Of a stretch of DNA of 54,340 nt, positions 35,143-43,254 are shown one piece after another. The notes under the pieces are model-generated. The model worked only from the letters and a program-made list of their open reading frames with translations. It was not told the DNA's origin and searched no databases. Within the stretch, counting starts at the first letter, position 1. Every line of letters starts with the position of its first letter. A program made the translations under genes and the position numbers. Origin of the DNA: Pseudomonadota bacterium (GTDB taxonomy: Bacteria; Desulfobacterota; Desulfarculia; Adiutricales; JAGVGV01); contig JAHJTB010000047.1 of assembly GCA_018830135.1 (NCBI GenBank), positions 1-54,340 of the forward strand. Direction: 5' to 3'.

Positions 35143-36693
35143 ATGACCGCTGAACAAGACCGGATTCCCGCTGGCTGCGCATCTTCGGGAAACGGACGGG
35201 AGGTCCGATTCGAACGTCTCTTCGCCGCCGCTCTCCTTGCCTCATGCACGGACCTGCCCGACCCGGAGCGTTTGGAACGCCTGGCGGCCCTCCCGCTTTC
35301 CCGGCCGGCCGACCCGGCCGAATGGGTCTTCCAAGGGAAAAGGCCCTCCGCTCGTCGAATCGAATCGGCCCGCCTCCTGGCCAGGACCTGGATGGACTCG
35401 GGCCTGCGGCTGATCGAGGTCCCGGCACGGGCGTCCGATCCTCCCGGCCGCCTGAGATCGGCCTTTGTCCGGGGCGATACGGCCCTCCTGGACCGCCGGC
35501 TCTTGGCCGTCCTGAACTCGAGAAAACCCCGGCTTCCCGCCCCGCGGGACCGCTGGGTCCGGGCGACTGCGGCCGCGATCCGGCAAGCGGACCGAAACGC
35601 CGGCGGTCTGGTCACCAGCCTGGGCAACGATCCTTATGAAATGGCGGCCTACCTGGCCCTCGATCTTGGAATCCCCCAAGTCGTCGTCTGCGATGCCCCG
35701 CTGCCCTGGATGGGCAGTCCGACCGCTCCGGCCCGCTTTCTGGCCGAGCACGCCGAACTGGCCGACAACGTCCGGGTCCTGTTTCTGTCCCCCTTTTCAC
35801 CCGGAACTCAACCCCCTCGGGCCCAAAGACAGGCCAGGCGCGACGCCTGGGTGGTCGGGCTGGCCGAATCCCTGGTCATGATCGAAGTTCGGGCCGGCGG
35901 CCACATGGAACGCCTGGCCTCCGCGGCCCTCGGTCGGGGCGTTCCGGTTCGGGTCCTGATTCCTAACCGGGCGGACCGCTCGACCGAGGGCAACGAGACC
36001 CTGATCCGGGCCGGGGCCATGACCTTTCGGCTCGCCCCATCCACACCGCCTTTAGGCGGCCGGGCCGCCGAGCCGCCTACTCCGGCCCGGCCCTCGGCCC
36101 AACGCCGTTTGGGCGCGCCGGCGGAGCCCTGCCTGTATCACTTCACCCGCTCGTGCCCGGGGCCCTGGCCCGGCCAGGCCCGCTCGGAATACTACCGTTC
36201 CCTGGCTGAAAGCCGGGACGGCGCGGCCCACGAAGCCCGGGACACTCTCCTGCGCATCCTGGACGAAAAGACGATTCGGGGCGGCAGCCGAATGACCCGG
36301 GGGCCGGTTCGGGCGGTCTGCTTCACGGCCCGGGAATGGGGAGCCTTGCGGGAACTGGTCCGTTGGCGCAAGGCCCTGATACGCTGGACCCTGGAGCCGT
36401 TCGGCCTGGCCCTGCCCCGCCGGGCCCTCCTGGAACTCGGCGCCCGGCCCGTGGTTTACGGAGACGAATCGGTCTGGCGAACGCTGCCGGAGGCGGAGCG
36501 GTTCCGTTTTCAGTTGCACCGGCCGCCCCGCACGAACTGGCGCATGGAAAAGGAGTGGCGGCTGCCCGGCGACCTGGACCTGGAGGCCATCCCTTCCGAT
36601 GAAATCGCGGTCCTGGTCCCCACGGCGGCCCTGGCCGATGAAATCGCGGCCCGCTACAACATGAAAACCATGGTCCTGGAAGGGTTCGCCTGA
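35143..36693 (+). CDS. Two-domain protein: DprA-like Rossmann fold joined to an unassigned C-terminal domain
   Basis: A 516-residue protein I cannot assign to a named family. Residues about 112-275 resemble DprA/LOG-type folds: LLDRRLLAVLNSRKP, DRWVRATAAAIRQADRNAGGLVTSLGNDPYEMAAYLAL, then RRDAWVVGLAESLVMIEVRAGGHMERLASAALGRGVPV. A Pro/Arg-rich linker (299-326) leads to a second domain (330-516) with LYHFTRSCPGPWPGQ, AVCFTAREW, PVVYGDESVW and NWRMEKEWRLPGDL, ending in an LVPTA strand. This part recalls ADP-ribosyltransferase-like or AbiGi/DUF2971-type sequences only loosely. A DNA-linked or defence role is speculation. A short palindrome inside codes part of the linker. Confidence 0.55.
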   Translation: MTAEQDRIPAGCASSGNGREVRFERLFAAALLASCTDLPDPERLERLAALPLSRPADPAEWVFQGKRPSARRIESARLLARTWMDSGLRLIEVPARASDPPGRLRSAFVRGDTALLDRRLLAVLNSRKPRLPAPRDRWVRATAAAIRQADRNAGGLVTSLGNDPYEMAAYLALDLGIPQVVVCDAPLPWMGSPTAPARFLAEHAELADNVRVLFLSPFSPGTQPPRAQRQARRDAWVVGLAESLVMIEVRAGGHMERLASAALGRGVPVRVLIPNRADRSTEGNETLIRAGAMTFRLAPSTPPLGGRAAEPPTPARPSAQRRLGAPAEPCLYHFTRSCPGPWPGQARSEYYRSLAESRDGAAHEARDTLLRILDEKTIRGGSRMTRGPVRAVCFTAREWGALRELVRWRKALIRWTLEPFGLALPRRALLELGARPVVYGDESVWRTLPEAERFRFQLHRPPRTNWRMEKEWRLPGDLDLEAIPSDEIAVLVPTAALADEIAARYNMKTMVLEGFA

Positions 36694-36724
36694 CCCGGGA
36701 AGCCGCACGGGCGATCGAGCCGTT

Positions 36725-36792
36725 CCGATTTCAGACTCCCCTGCCCGTCCAACCACCCCCGGGTCCCGATTGGAGTCGCTGCAAGGTCGGGA
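36725..36792. repeat. 68-bp dispersed repeat, copy 2
   Basis: It aligns without gaps to 20216-20283. The first 20 bases (CCGATTTCAGACTCCCCTGC) are identical, and the blocks GTCCAACC, TCCCGATT and GAGTCGCTG are conserved, with scattered substitutions between. It lies about 30 bp after the stop of the fusion-protein gene. Confidence 0.65.
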
Positions 36793-37013
36793 CTTGTTCG
36801 CCTCTGGCGGGGTTAGGGGGGATTTCCCTAAAAGCGCCATATGCTCCACACCGCCGAAGGCGGGCAGGCAGAAGTGATACCCAAAGAGGGCGGCCTCATC
36901 AGCGGGGCCGGTTTCCACCACCCACCGCCTTGGCAAGCCAGTTTCCAAACCCAATAACCTTTTGGCTCCCAAAAGGACGGATACTCGCCAAGACGGTATG
37001 TATCAATAAGCTT

Positions 37014-37039
37014 GTTGGGTTACGCTTCACTAACCCAAC
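37014..37039. repeat. Palindrome GTTGGGTTA/TAACCCAAC between direct repeats
   Basis: A 9-bp perfect inverted repeat with an 8-base loop. The sequence type (GTTGGGTTACGC...AACCCAACCTACGG) is a common dispersed palindrome in many bacterial genomes, from memory. Two identical 14-bp segments flank it 73 bp apart. Confidence 0.5.
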
Positions 37040-37086
37040 CTACGGGACTGAGGCTCTTCGCCAAGACGGTACCTATAAGCACCGAC

Positions 37087-37120
37087 ACTGCGAGGAGCAT
37101 AGCGACGAAGCCGTCTCGGA
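37087..37120. repeat. Diverged single copy of the GCGAGGAGC dispersed repeat
   Basis: ACTGCGAGGAGCATAGCGAC then GAAGCCGTCTCGGA shares the core of the two arms at 3902-4087, with two changes in the centre and more downstream. Confidence 0.5.
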
Positions 37121-37249
37121 TGGACCATGATAGAAAAGCGGTCCTATATCAGAACGGTGTTCAGCGCACAAACCGGATCGGGCGTCATCATTTAAGACCT
37201 GAAAACGCAGGAGCGCCACAGGCCTAGCGAGGCGGATGAATCGTTCGGG

Positions 37250-37882
37250 TCAGTTTTCCGATCCGTGGGGGCAGAGCTTGAGCAGGGGGCATTGGTGGCA
37301 GTCGGGTTTGCGGGCCATGCAGACCTTGCGGCCGTGGTCGATGAGCTGGAGGCTGAAGCCGGTCCATTTGTCCCGGGGAATCTGGTCCATCAGTTCGAAC
37401 TCGATCTTGACCGGGTCTTTTTTATCGGTCAGGCCCAGGCGTCCGGAGATGCGTCCGACGTGGGTGTCCACGACGATGCCGGGAATGCCGAAGGCCGCGC
37501 CCAGGACCACGTTGGCCGTCTTGCGGCCCACGCCCGGCAGCTTGACCAGGAGGTCCAGATCGTCCGGGACCCGGCCGCCATGCCGTTCCAGCAAGGCCTG
37601 GCCCAGCCCCTTGATGGCCTTGGCCTTGTTCCGGAAAAAGCCGGTCGAGCGCACGTCCTCCTCGAGTCGGCCGATTTCGGCCCCGGCGTAGTCTTCCGCC
37701 GTCCGGTACTTTTTAAACAAATCCCGGGTGACCAGATTGACCCGTTCGTCCGTGCACTGGGCGGACAGGATCGTGGCCACGAGCAGTTGGAGCGGGTCTT
37801 TATGGTCCAGGCTGGTCCTGGGTTCGGGGTACTCCCGGTCCAGGACGGCCAGAATCTTTTTGACTTCGGCTTTGGTGCGCAT
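37250..37882 (-). CDS. nth: Endonuclease III
   Basis: A 210-residue base-excision glycosylase/AP lyase. The helix-hairpin-helix LPGVGRKTANVVLG contains the catalytic lysine and is followed by VVDTHVGRI with the catalytic aspartate. Four cysteines at the C-terminus (C-x6-C-x2-C-x5-C in VCMARKPDCHQCPLLKLC) hold the 4Fe-4S cluster. It removes oxidised pyrimidines. It starts four bases after the polX stop, so the two repair genes form an operon. Confidence 0.95.
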   Translation of the reverse strand: MRTKAEVKKILAVLDREYPEPRTSLDHKDPLQLLVATILSAQCTDERVNLVTRDLFKKYRTAEDYAGAEIGRLEEDVRSTGFFRNKAKAIKGLGQALLERHGGRVPDDLDLLVKLPGVGRKTANVVLGAAFGIPGIVVDTHVGRISGRLGLTDKKDPVKIEFELMDQIPRDKWTGFSLQLIDHGRKVCMARKPDCHQCPLLKLCPHGSEN

Positions 37883-37886
37883 ACCC

Positions 37887-39638
37887 TCAGGCCCCGTTTC
37901 CGCCCGGCCGCGCGCGGCCGGACTTCATCTCCCGCAACAGCCGGGCCGTTTCGTCCCGGTCCACGCAGTTGACCAGGTCGGCCTTGGTCAGCCAGCCCTT
38001 GCGCGCGATGTACAGGCCGTAGCGCGCGTCCCCGAGTCCCCGGGCCGAGTGGGCGTCCGGGCAGATGACCATTTTGAGCCCTTTTCGGGCGGCCCGGCGA
38101 AGTTCGCGCCAGTCCAGGTCCAGGCGGTGCGGGTTGGCGTTGATCTCGACCAGGGTCCCGCTTTCGACGGCCGCGTCCAGCACGGCCGACAGGTCCACGG
38201 CGTACGGCTCCCGGGCCAGCAGGAGCCGGCCCGTGGGATGGCCGAGTATGGTCGTAAACGGGTTTTGGACCGCCCGGATCAGGCGGGTCGTCATCTGGGG
38301 CTCCGGCAGGCTGAAGTTCGAATGGACCGAGGCGATGACGAAATCGAAACGGGCCAGGACCTCGTCCGGGTAGTCCAGGGAACCGTCGGTCAGAATATCG
38401 GACTCGATGCCCCAGAACAGGCCGAAGTCCGGAACCCGCTCGCGCAAGGCCTCGATTTCCGCGAACTGCCGTTCCAGGTCATCGACGCTCAGGCCGCCGG
38501 CGTAGGCCGCCGTCCGGCTGTGATCGGACAGGCCCACGTACTCGTAGCCCAGCTTCCGGCATTCCTCGACGATCTCGGGCAGAGACAGCCCGCCGTCGCT
38601 GAAGTTGGAATGGACGTGAAACAGGCCCCGCAGATCGCCGGCCTCGACCAGGACCGGCAGGTCGCCCCCTTCGGCCGCCTCGATCTCCCCGAGCCCTTCC
38701 CGCAGTTCCGGCGGAATGAAGGGGAGGTCCAGCAGCCCGTACAGGCCGCCCTCGTCCGTCACGGGACGGCTCTGGCCGTCGTAATCGAACAGGCCGTATT
38801 CGTTGAGCTTCCAGCCACGGGTCTTGGCCCGCTGGCGTAGCTGGGTGTTGTGATCCTTGGAGCCGGTCATGTGCTGAAGGGCGAATGGAAAGGCCTCGGC
38901 CGAGACCAGCCGCAGGTCCACGTTCAGTCCGGAATCGAGGCGAAAGGTGAGTTTGTTGTCCGCGCCGCCGGTCAGGGCGTCGACCATCGCGAGGTCCTTG
39001 AGGTACGCGGTCACCTTGGCCGGGGCGGATGAAACCGCGACCATGTCCAGGTCCTTGACGACCTCCTTGCGGCGGCGGAAGCTGCCGGCCAGGGCCGCCC
39101 GGCGAACGTCCGGGCAGGCCTCGATCCGCTCGAGCAGTTCCAGGGCCGCCGGCTCGACTTCGGCCCACAGGAAACGACCCCGGTATTTTTTCAGATTCTC
39201 GATGCCCGTAAGGACCCGGGCCTGGGTCTTGGCCCCGAACCCCTTGAGGGCGACCAGGCGGTTTTCCTGGCAGGCGTATTCCAACTCGCCCAGGTTGGTA
39301 ATACCCAGTTCGTCGTAAAGCGTTTTGACCTTCTTGGGACCCAGCCCCTGAATCTGGAGCAGTTCGAGCAGTCCGGCCGGAAATGCATTGACCAGTTCGT
39401 GCAGGTATTCCAGGCGCCCGGTCCGGACCATTTCCACGATGTGCGCGGCAATGGTCTTTCCGATGCCCTTGACTTTGTGAACCGACCCGTCGGCGACCAG
39501 GTCCTCGAGATCGGATTCCAGGGACAACACGGCCCGGGCGGCCTGCTGGTAGGCTCGGACCTTGAAGGGGTTCTCGCCTTTCAGTTCCAGGAGTACGGCC
39601 ACTTCCTCGAGCGCGGTGGCTACGTCTTTGCGGTCCAT
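37887..39638 (-). CDS. polX: DNA polymerase/3'-5' exonuclease PolX
   Basis: 583 residues. A helix-hairpin-helix region (KVKGIGKTIAAHI, LQIQGLGPKKVKTLYDELG) precedes the X-family polymerase core with GSFRRRKEVVKDLDMV (catalytic D196 and D198) and VDLRL (D241). From about residue 335 a PHP phosphoesterase domain follows: HVHSNFSDG with H341 and H343, YVGLSDHS, GIESDIL and VICPDAHS. The order matches bacterial PolX, which fills gaps and trims 3' ends in base-excision repair. Encoded directly before nth, its functional partner. Confidence 0.95.
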   Translation of the reverse strand: MDRKDVATALEEVAVLLELKGENPFKVRAYQQAARAVLSLESDLEDLVADGSVHKVKGIGKTIAAHIVEMVRTGRLEYLHELVNAFPAGLLELLQIQGLGPKKVKTLYDELGITNLGELEYACQENRLVALKGFGAKTQARVLTGIENLKKYRGRFLWAEVEPAALELLERIEACPDVRRAALAGSFRRRKEVVKDLDMVAVSSAPAKVTAYLKDLAMVDALTGGADNKLTFRLDSGLNVDLRLVSAEAFPFALQHMTGSKDHNTQLRQRAKTRGWKLNEYGLFDYDGQSRPVTDEGGLYGLLDLPFIPPELREGLGEIEAAEGGDLPVLVEAGDLRGLFHVHSNFSDGGLSLPEIVEECRKLGYEYVGLSDHSRTAAYAGGLSVDDLERQFAEIEALRERVPDFGLFWGIESDILTDGSLDYPDEVLARFDFVIASVHSNFSLPEPQMTTRLIRAVQNPFTTILGHPTGRLLLAREPYAVDLSAVLDAAVESGTLVEINANPHRLDLDWRELRRAARKGLKMVICPDAHSARGLGDARYGLYIARKGWLTKADLVNCVDRDETARLLREMKSGRARPGGNGA

Positions 39639-39695
39639 GGCGGAACACCGCCGCGCCCGCGCCTCCAGGGATCGAGGAGCGCGGCCGGCGGCGGT

Positions 39696-39884
39696 CTATT
39701 CCTCGAAGACGATGCGATGGTTGACGAGGTTGATGCTCTTGATCCGGGCCTTGACGATACGCTGTTCGCCGAAGATGCTCACCAGGCGGTAGGCGTCGCC
39801 GTTTTCCGGCTCGATGACGTCCACGGCTTCCAGGATCAGCTCGTCCCGGCCGTCCTTGTTCAAGTAAGCGGCAGCTTCACACAT
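39696..39884 (-). CDS. CooT family nickel-binding protein
   Basis: A 62-residue SH3-like protein starting MCEAAAYL. In the characterised CooT protein the N-terminal Met-Cys binds nickel, and Cys2 is present here. The rest is beta-strands (ELILEAVDVIEPENGDAYRLVSIFGEQRIVKARIKSINLV). CooT serves CO dehydrogenase nickel insertion in Rhodospirillum, but no CO dehydrogenase is encoded in this window. The start overlaps the DUF3842 stop by eight bases, so the two genes are coupled. Confidence 0.78.
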   Translation of the reverse strand: MCEAAAYLNKDGRDELILEAVDVIEPENGDAYRLVSIFGEQRIVKARIKSINLVNHRIVFEE

Positions 39885-40302
39885 CAGGCAAAAACTCCTT
39901 TATTCTTCCCACGACGATCTCTTCGACCAGGTGCGGCAGGGGCTCGCCGCTCAAGCCGACGATCCGGAGCCGCTCCTGGAACAAAGGCAGCAGAATTTTG
40001 ACGGCCGGACTCGACGTGACCGCTTCGGCCATGCGGGGCGTGACCTCGCCCATCATGGCGTTGGCCCAGGTGATGGACAGGGGGCCGACGATCAGGTCGG
40101 CGTCCAGCGTGGTGCGGACGATGGCGTTCTCTCCGGTCGCTCCCCGGTTGGCCCGGGCCTTCATCATTTGCGAGGTGGCGATGGCGTTGGTCCCCAGGGC
40201 CAGAATCTCCACGGACTCGCCGTAGACTTCCTTGAGGCGCTTGATCAAGGCCGCGCCGATGCCTCCGCCTTGTCCGTCGATCACACAGATTCGCTTGCGC
40301 AT
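39877..40302 (-). CDS. DUF3842 family protein
   Basis: 141 residues with a glycine-rich Rossmann-like start (CVIDGQGGGIGAALIKRL), followed by VEILALGTNAIATSQMMKARANRGATGENAI, GPLSITWANAMMGEVTPRMAEAV and RLRIVGLSGEPLPHLVEEIV. This pattern is that of DUF3842, a family of unknown function found beside CooT-like genes in anaerobes. The ATG at 40302 has GAGGAG about nine bases upstream; an in-frame TTG at 40308 is less likely. Nickel handling is a guess from the neighbour. Confidence 0.75.
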   Translation of the reverse strand: MRKRICVIDGQGGGIGAALIKRLKEVYGESVEILALGTNAIATSQMMKARANRGATGENAIVRTTLDADLIVGPLSITWANAMMGEVTPRMAEAVTSSPAVKILLPLFQERLRIVGLSGEPLPHLVEEIVVGRIKEFLPDV

Positions 40303-40413
40303 GCCCAATTCTCCTCGGTTCGAAGCGTCTTCGCGGACTGCCGGGCACTATACTCCAGGCACGGCGGGGGCCGCAAGAGGAAAGCGGAGACCGGGCCTTG
40401 TCTCGGATGGCCC

Positions 40414-41136
40414 TTAACGATCGATGAGCGGAGGCGGGCCGAATCGGTGGCGGAGCAGGACCCAGGCGGCGACCAGACCGTCCCGGGCCTTGATCTTCTT
40501 GCCCTGTTCGAAGCGCCGGGGCCGGTAGCTGATAGGCAGTTCGTGGATATCCAGCCCGGCCCGCAGGGTCTTGCCCGTCACTTCGGCGCAGAACTCGAAC
40601 CCCCGGGCCGTCAGTTGAAAATCCTTGAGCAACCGGGTTTCGAACAGCTTGTAGCAGGTCGGCTGGTCGGTGATGGAAGAACGGTAGAGCAGGTTGGTCA
40701 GCCAGGACAGGAAACGGCCGCCCCAGTAATAGCGGCTGTAGGAGCGGGTGTTGTCCGGCCCCAGGATGCGCGAGCCGAAGACCACCCGGGCCCGGCCTTC
40801 GAGGACCGGGACCAGGAGCTTCTGGAAATCCCGGGGGTCGTACTCGAGGTCCGCGTCCTGGATGATGGTGTACCGGCCCCGGGCCTCGGCCAGACCGGTG
40901 CGCACCGCCGCTCCCTTGCCCTGGTTGGTCTGGTGAAAGAGAAAGCGCACCTCGGGCCGACTCGACTTCGCCTCGGCCAGAAGCCGGGTCGTGCCGTCTT
41001 TCGAACCGTCGTCCACGATGATGATCTCCTGGTCCAGGTCCAGGGATCGAACGCGGTCCAGGAGTTCGAGCACGGTCTCCCGCTCGTTGAAAACCGGAAT
41101 GATGACCGTCAGAATCGGGGTCTGGACCTCGCTCAT
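40414..41136 (-). CDS. Glycosyltransferase family 2 (DPM1-like)
   Basis: A 240-residue GT-A enzyme. Motifs are LTVIIPVFNERETV, IIIVDDGSKDGT, NQGKGAAVRTGLAEARG, IIQDADLEYDPRDF (metal site) and RGFEFCAEVTGK, ending in ISYRPRRFEQGKKI. It resembles polyprenyl-phosphate mannose/glucose synthases but lacks their membrane tail. Probably transfers a sugar from a nucleotide sugar to a lipid or glycan. It is separate from the acyl-CoA dehydrogenase by a terminator at 41191-41223. Confidence 0.85.
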   Translation of the reverse strand: MSEVQTPILTVIIPVFNERETVLELLDRVRSLDLDQEIIIVDDGSKDGTTRLLAEAKSSRPEVRFLFHQTNQGKGAAVRTGLAEARGRYTIIQDADLEYDPRDFQKLLVPVLEGRARVVFGSRILGPDNTRSYSRYYWGGRFLSWLTNLLYRSSITDQPTCYKLFETRLLKDFQLTARGFEFCAEVTGKTLRAGLDIHELPISYRPRRFEQGKKIKARDGLVAAWVLLRHRFGPPPLIDR

Positions 41137-41190
41137 GTATGCTCCGTCCGCTTCGAATTCGAGGGCCGGCGGAAGACCGGCGGCCTTGGG

Positions 41191-41223
41191 TAAAAAAAGG
41201 GCGCACGAACGGTGCGCCCTTTT
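41191..41223 (-). terminator. Rho-independent terminator of the acyl-CoA dehydrogenase gene
   Basis: AAAGGGCGCAC and GTGCGCCCTTT form an 11-bp stem with a five-base loop. On the minus strand it ends in seven T, about 25 bases after the dehydrogenase stop. Strong by eye. Confidence 0.8.
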
Positions 41224-41246
41224 CGCACGTTCAGCCTAAGGGCAGT

Positions 41247-43067
41247 TTAGAAGGCTTCTTCCGGAATGTCCAGGGCCGACGTGTCTTCCGTCTGGAAGGT
41301 GGCCAGACGCCCGAAGACCCGCGTCAGCATGTTCCGGCAGAAATACTTGGCCGTCTCGATCTTGCCCCGGTAGAAAATCCCGTCCGCGGAATCGGCCTTG
41401 ACTTCGGCCAGCCGCTTGCGGGAGATCAGACCCTGTTCCAGCATCAGATGGCCGATCATGACCTCGCCCAGGTTGTCCAGGAACCGGGTCGCGTACAAGG
41501 GGATCATCTGGGGCTTGCCGCCCATGAAGTACTCGGCGAACTTCTGGGCAAAAGCCATGGTCCCCCCGGTGGCCTCGTCGAGCAGCTTGACGTCCGCGGC
41601 GAAATCCGCGTCCTCCCGGTTGGCGGCCACGAAGTCCATGATCATCTCCATGTACTCCTGGAAGACCCGGCCGCCCTGCATGTTCATCTTCCGGCCGATC
41701 AGGTCCACGGCCTGGATGTAGTTGGTCCCCTCGTAAACCGAGGCGATCTTGGCGTCCCGGGCGTACTGCTCCACGGGAAACTCGGCGCAGTAGCCCACGC
41801 CGCCCAGGACCTGTATGGCGTCCCGGGTCAGTTCGTAGCCCAGGTCCGCGCAGTACGACTTGACCACCGGCGTCAGCAGTTCCACCTGGCGCTCCGCGTT
41901 CCGACGGGTCTCCTCGTTCGGGTCCTTTTCCGCCACGTCCAGCAGGAAGAAGGTCCGGGCGCACAGAGCCCGCATGCCCTCGGTCCCGGCCTTGAGGTTC
42001 ATGAGCATCCGGCGGACGTCCTCATGCTTGATGATCGGCACCCGGTCGCCGCGCCGGTCGGTAAACGGCGGGCCCTGAATCCGTTCCTTGGCGTAAATGC
42101 GGGCCGTGTCGTAGGCTGAAGCCGCCACGGCGTGGCCCTGGAGGCCGACCCCGAGCCGGGACTCGTTCATCATCTGGAACATCTTGGGCATGCCCGAGTG
42201 CGGTTCGCCCAGCAGAATGCCCCGGCATTTCCCGTTCTCCCCGAAAGACAGAGAGGCCGTGGCCGAACCGTGAATGCCCATCTTCTTCTCGATGCCCGTG
42301 CAGCGCACGTCGTTGGGCTCGCCCAGGCTGCCGTCCGGATTGACCCAGATTTTCGGCACGATGAACAGACTGATGCCCTTGGTGCCCGGCATGGCCCCCT
42401 CGATCCGGGCCAGCAGCAGGTGGATGATGTTTTCGCACAGATCGTGCTCGCCCGCGGAAATAAAGCACTTGCTGCCCTCGATCTTGAAAACCCTCGGGTC
42501 GCCCGAATCCGGATCGGGCACGGCCCTGGTCCGCAGCCAGCCCACGTCCGAACCCGCGTCCGGTTCGGTCAGGCACATGGTCCCGCCCCAGACGCCCGTG
42601 TACATCTTTTCCACGAACAGGGCCTTGTCCTCGTCCGTGCCGTGATTCTCCACCAGACGCCCGGCGCCGACGGTCAGACCGGGATAGGCCATCACGTTCA
42701 GGTTGGCCCCGCAGAAAATTTCCAAAACCATGCCGCCCACGATCTGCGGCAGCCCCTGGCCGCCGAACTCCGGGCTGTTGGAAACGGCCCACCAGCCATT
42801 CTCCCTCATGACCTCGGCGCATTCATGAAACGATTTCGGCAAGGTCACGACACCGTCGTTGTACACCGCCCCGATGCGGTCCCCGTCCTGATTGGCCGGC
42901 CCCATGACCTCCCGGCCCACCTTGAGCGACTCGTCAATGACCATGTCCATGTCTTCAACGGTGAAATCCTGATACGCGGTATAAGACAAGATTTTGTCCA
43001 GGCTGTTGTGTTCCTTGATGACAAACTTGATGTCCCTGTCATCGCGACGGAAAAAATTGATGCCCAT
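41247..43067 (-). CDS. Acyl-CoA dehydrogenase, long form
   Basis: 606 residues, longer than the 380-residue core family because of an extra C-terminal domain (about 480-606), as in fatty-acyl-CoA dehydrogenases of anaerobes. Visible are MCLTEPDAGSD (FAD/substrate loop), CFISAGEHD, the Arg-rich IDLAxx-like helix ESRLGVGLQG and the catalytic base Glu447 in YEGTNYIQ. It oxidises acyl-CoA to enoyl-CoA and reduces an electron-transfer flavoprotein, which is not encoded in this window. It is a single gene with its own good promoter (43151-43179) and terminator. Confidence 0.92.
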   Translation of the reverse strand: MGINFFRRDDRDIKFVIKEHNSLDKILSYTAYQDFTVEDMDMVIDESLKVGREVMGPANQDGDRIGAVYNDGVVTLPKSFHECAEVMRENGWWAVSNSPEFGGQGLPQIVGGMVLEIFCGANLNVMAYPGLTVGAGRLVENHGTDEDKALFVEKMYTGVWGGTMCLTEPDAGSDVGWLRTRAVPDPDSGDPRVFKIEGSKCFISAGEHDLCENIIHLLLARIEGAMPGTKGISLFIVPKIWVNPDGSLGEPNDVRCTGIEKKMGIHGSATASLSFGENGKCRGILLGEPHSGMPKMFQMMNESRLGVGLQGHAVAASAYDTARIYAKERIQGPPFTDRRGDRVPIIKHEDVRRMLMNLKAGTEGMRALCARTFFLLDVAEKDPNEETRRNAERQVELLTPVVKSYCADLGYELTRDAIQVLGGVGYCAEFPVEQYARDAKIASVYEGTNYIQAVDLIGRKMNMQGGRVFQEYMEMIMDFVAANREDADFAADVKLLDEATGGTMAFAQKFAEYFMGGKPQMIPLYATRFLDNLGEVMIGHLMLEQGLISRKRLAEVKADSADGIFYRGKIETAKYFCRNMLTRVFGRLATFQTEDTSALDIPEEAF

Positions 43068-43150
43068 GATGCTTCTCCATGATGGTTGGTTTGTTTCCGG
43101 TCCCTCCGGGGGACCGGCCGACCCGGAATCCGGCCGTAAAGTATAAGGGA

Positions 43151-43179
43151 ATCATACCGTTTACTGTTTCCCGGGTCAA
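43151..43179 (-). promoter_or_regulatory. Predicted sigma70-type promoter of the acyl-CoA dehydrogenase gene
   Basis: On the minus strand TTGACC (43174-43179) and TATGAT (43151-43156) are spaced by 17 bp, about 84 bp upstream of the ATG at 43067. One of the best promoter matches in the window. Confidence 0.62.
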
Positions 43180-43216
43180 GCAAATAACATTATGGATAAG
43201 TTAAATATGTAAATAA

Positions 43217-43243
43217 GAATGAGCCTTCATTCATTTTTTTGGG
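43217..43243 (-). terminator. Possible terminator after the histidine kinase
   Basis: GAATGA/TCATTC form a six-base stem with a four-base loop followed on the minus strand by TTATTT, just after the kinase stop at 43255. A short T-rich tail makes this weak; it could be bidirectional. Confidence 0.3.
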
Positions 43244-43254
43244 GAGCCCCGTCC

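Larger units (their letters stand above)
36694..37249. other. Gene-free, repeat-rich spacer
   Basis: Between the convergent fusion-protein and nth genes there is no convincing coding sequence. It contains the second 68-bp repeat copy (36725-36792), a GTTGGGTTA/TAACCCAAC palindrome (37014-37039) between two 14-bp direct repeats (TCGCCAAGACGGTA, 36985-36998 and 37058-37071), and a diverged copy of the GAGGAGCGAAGCGAC-type repeat (37087-37120). Confidence 0.6.
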
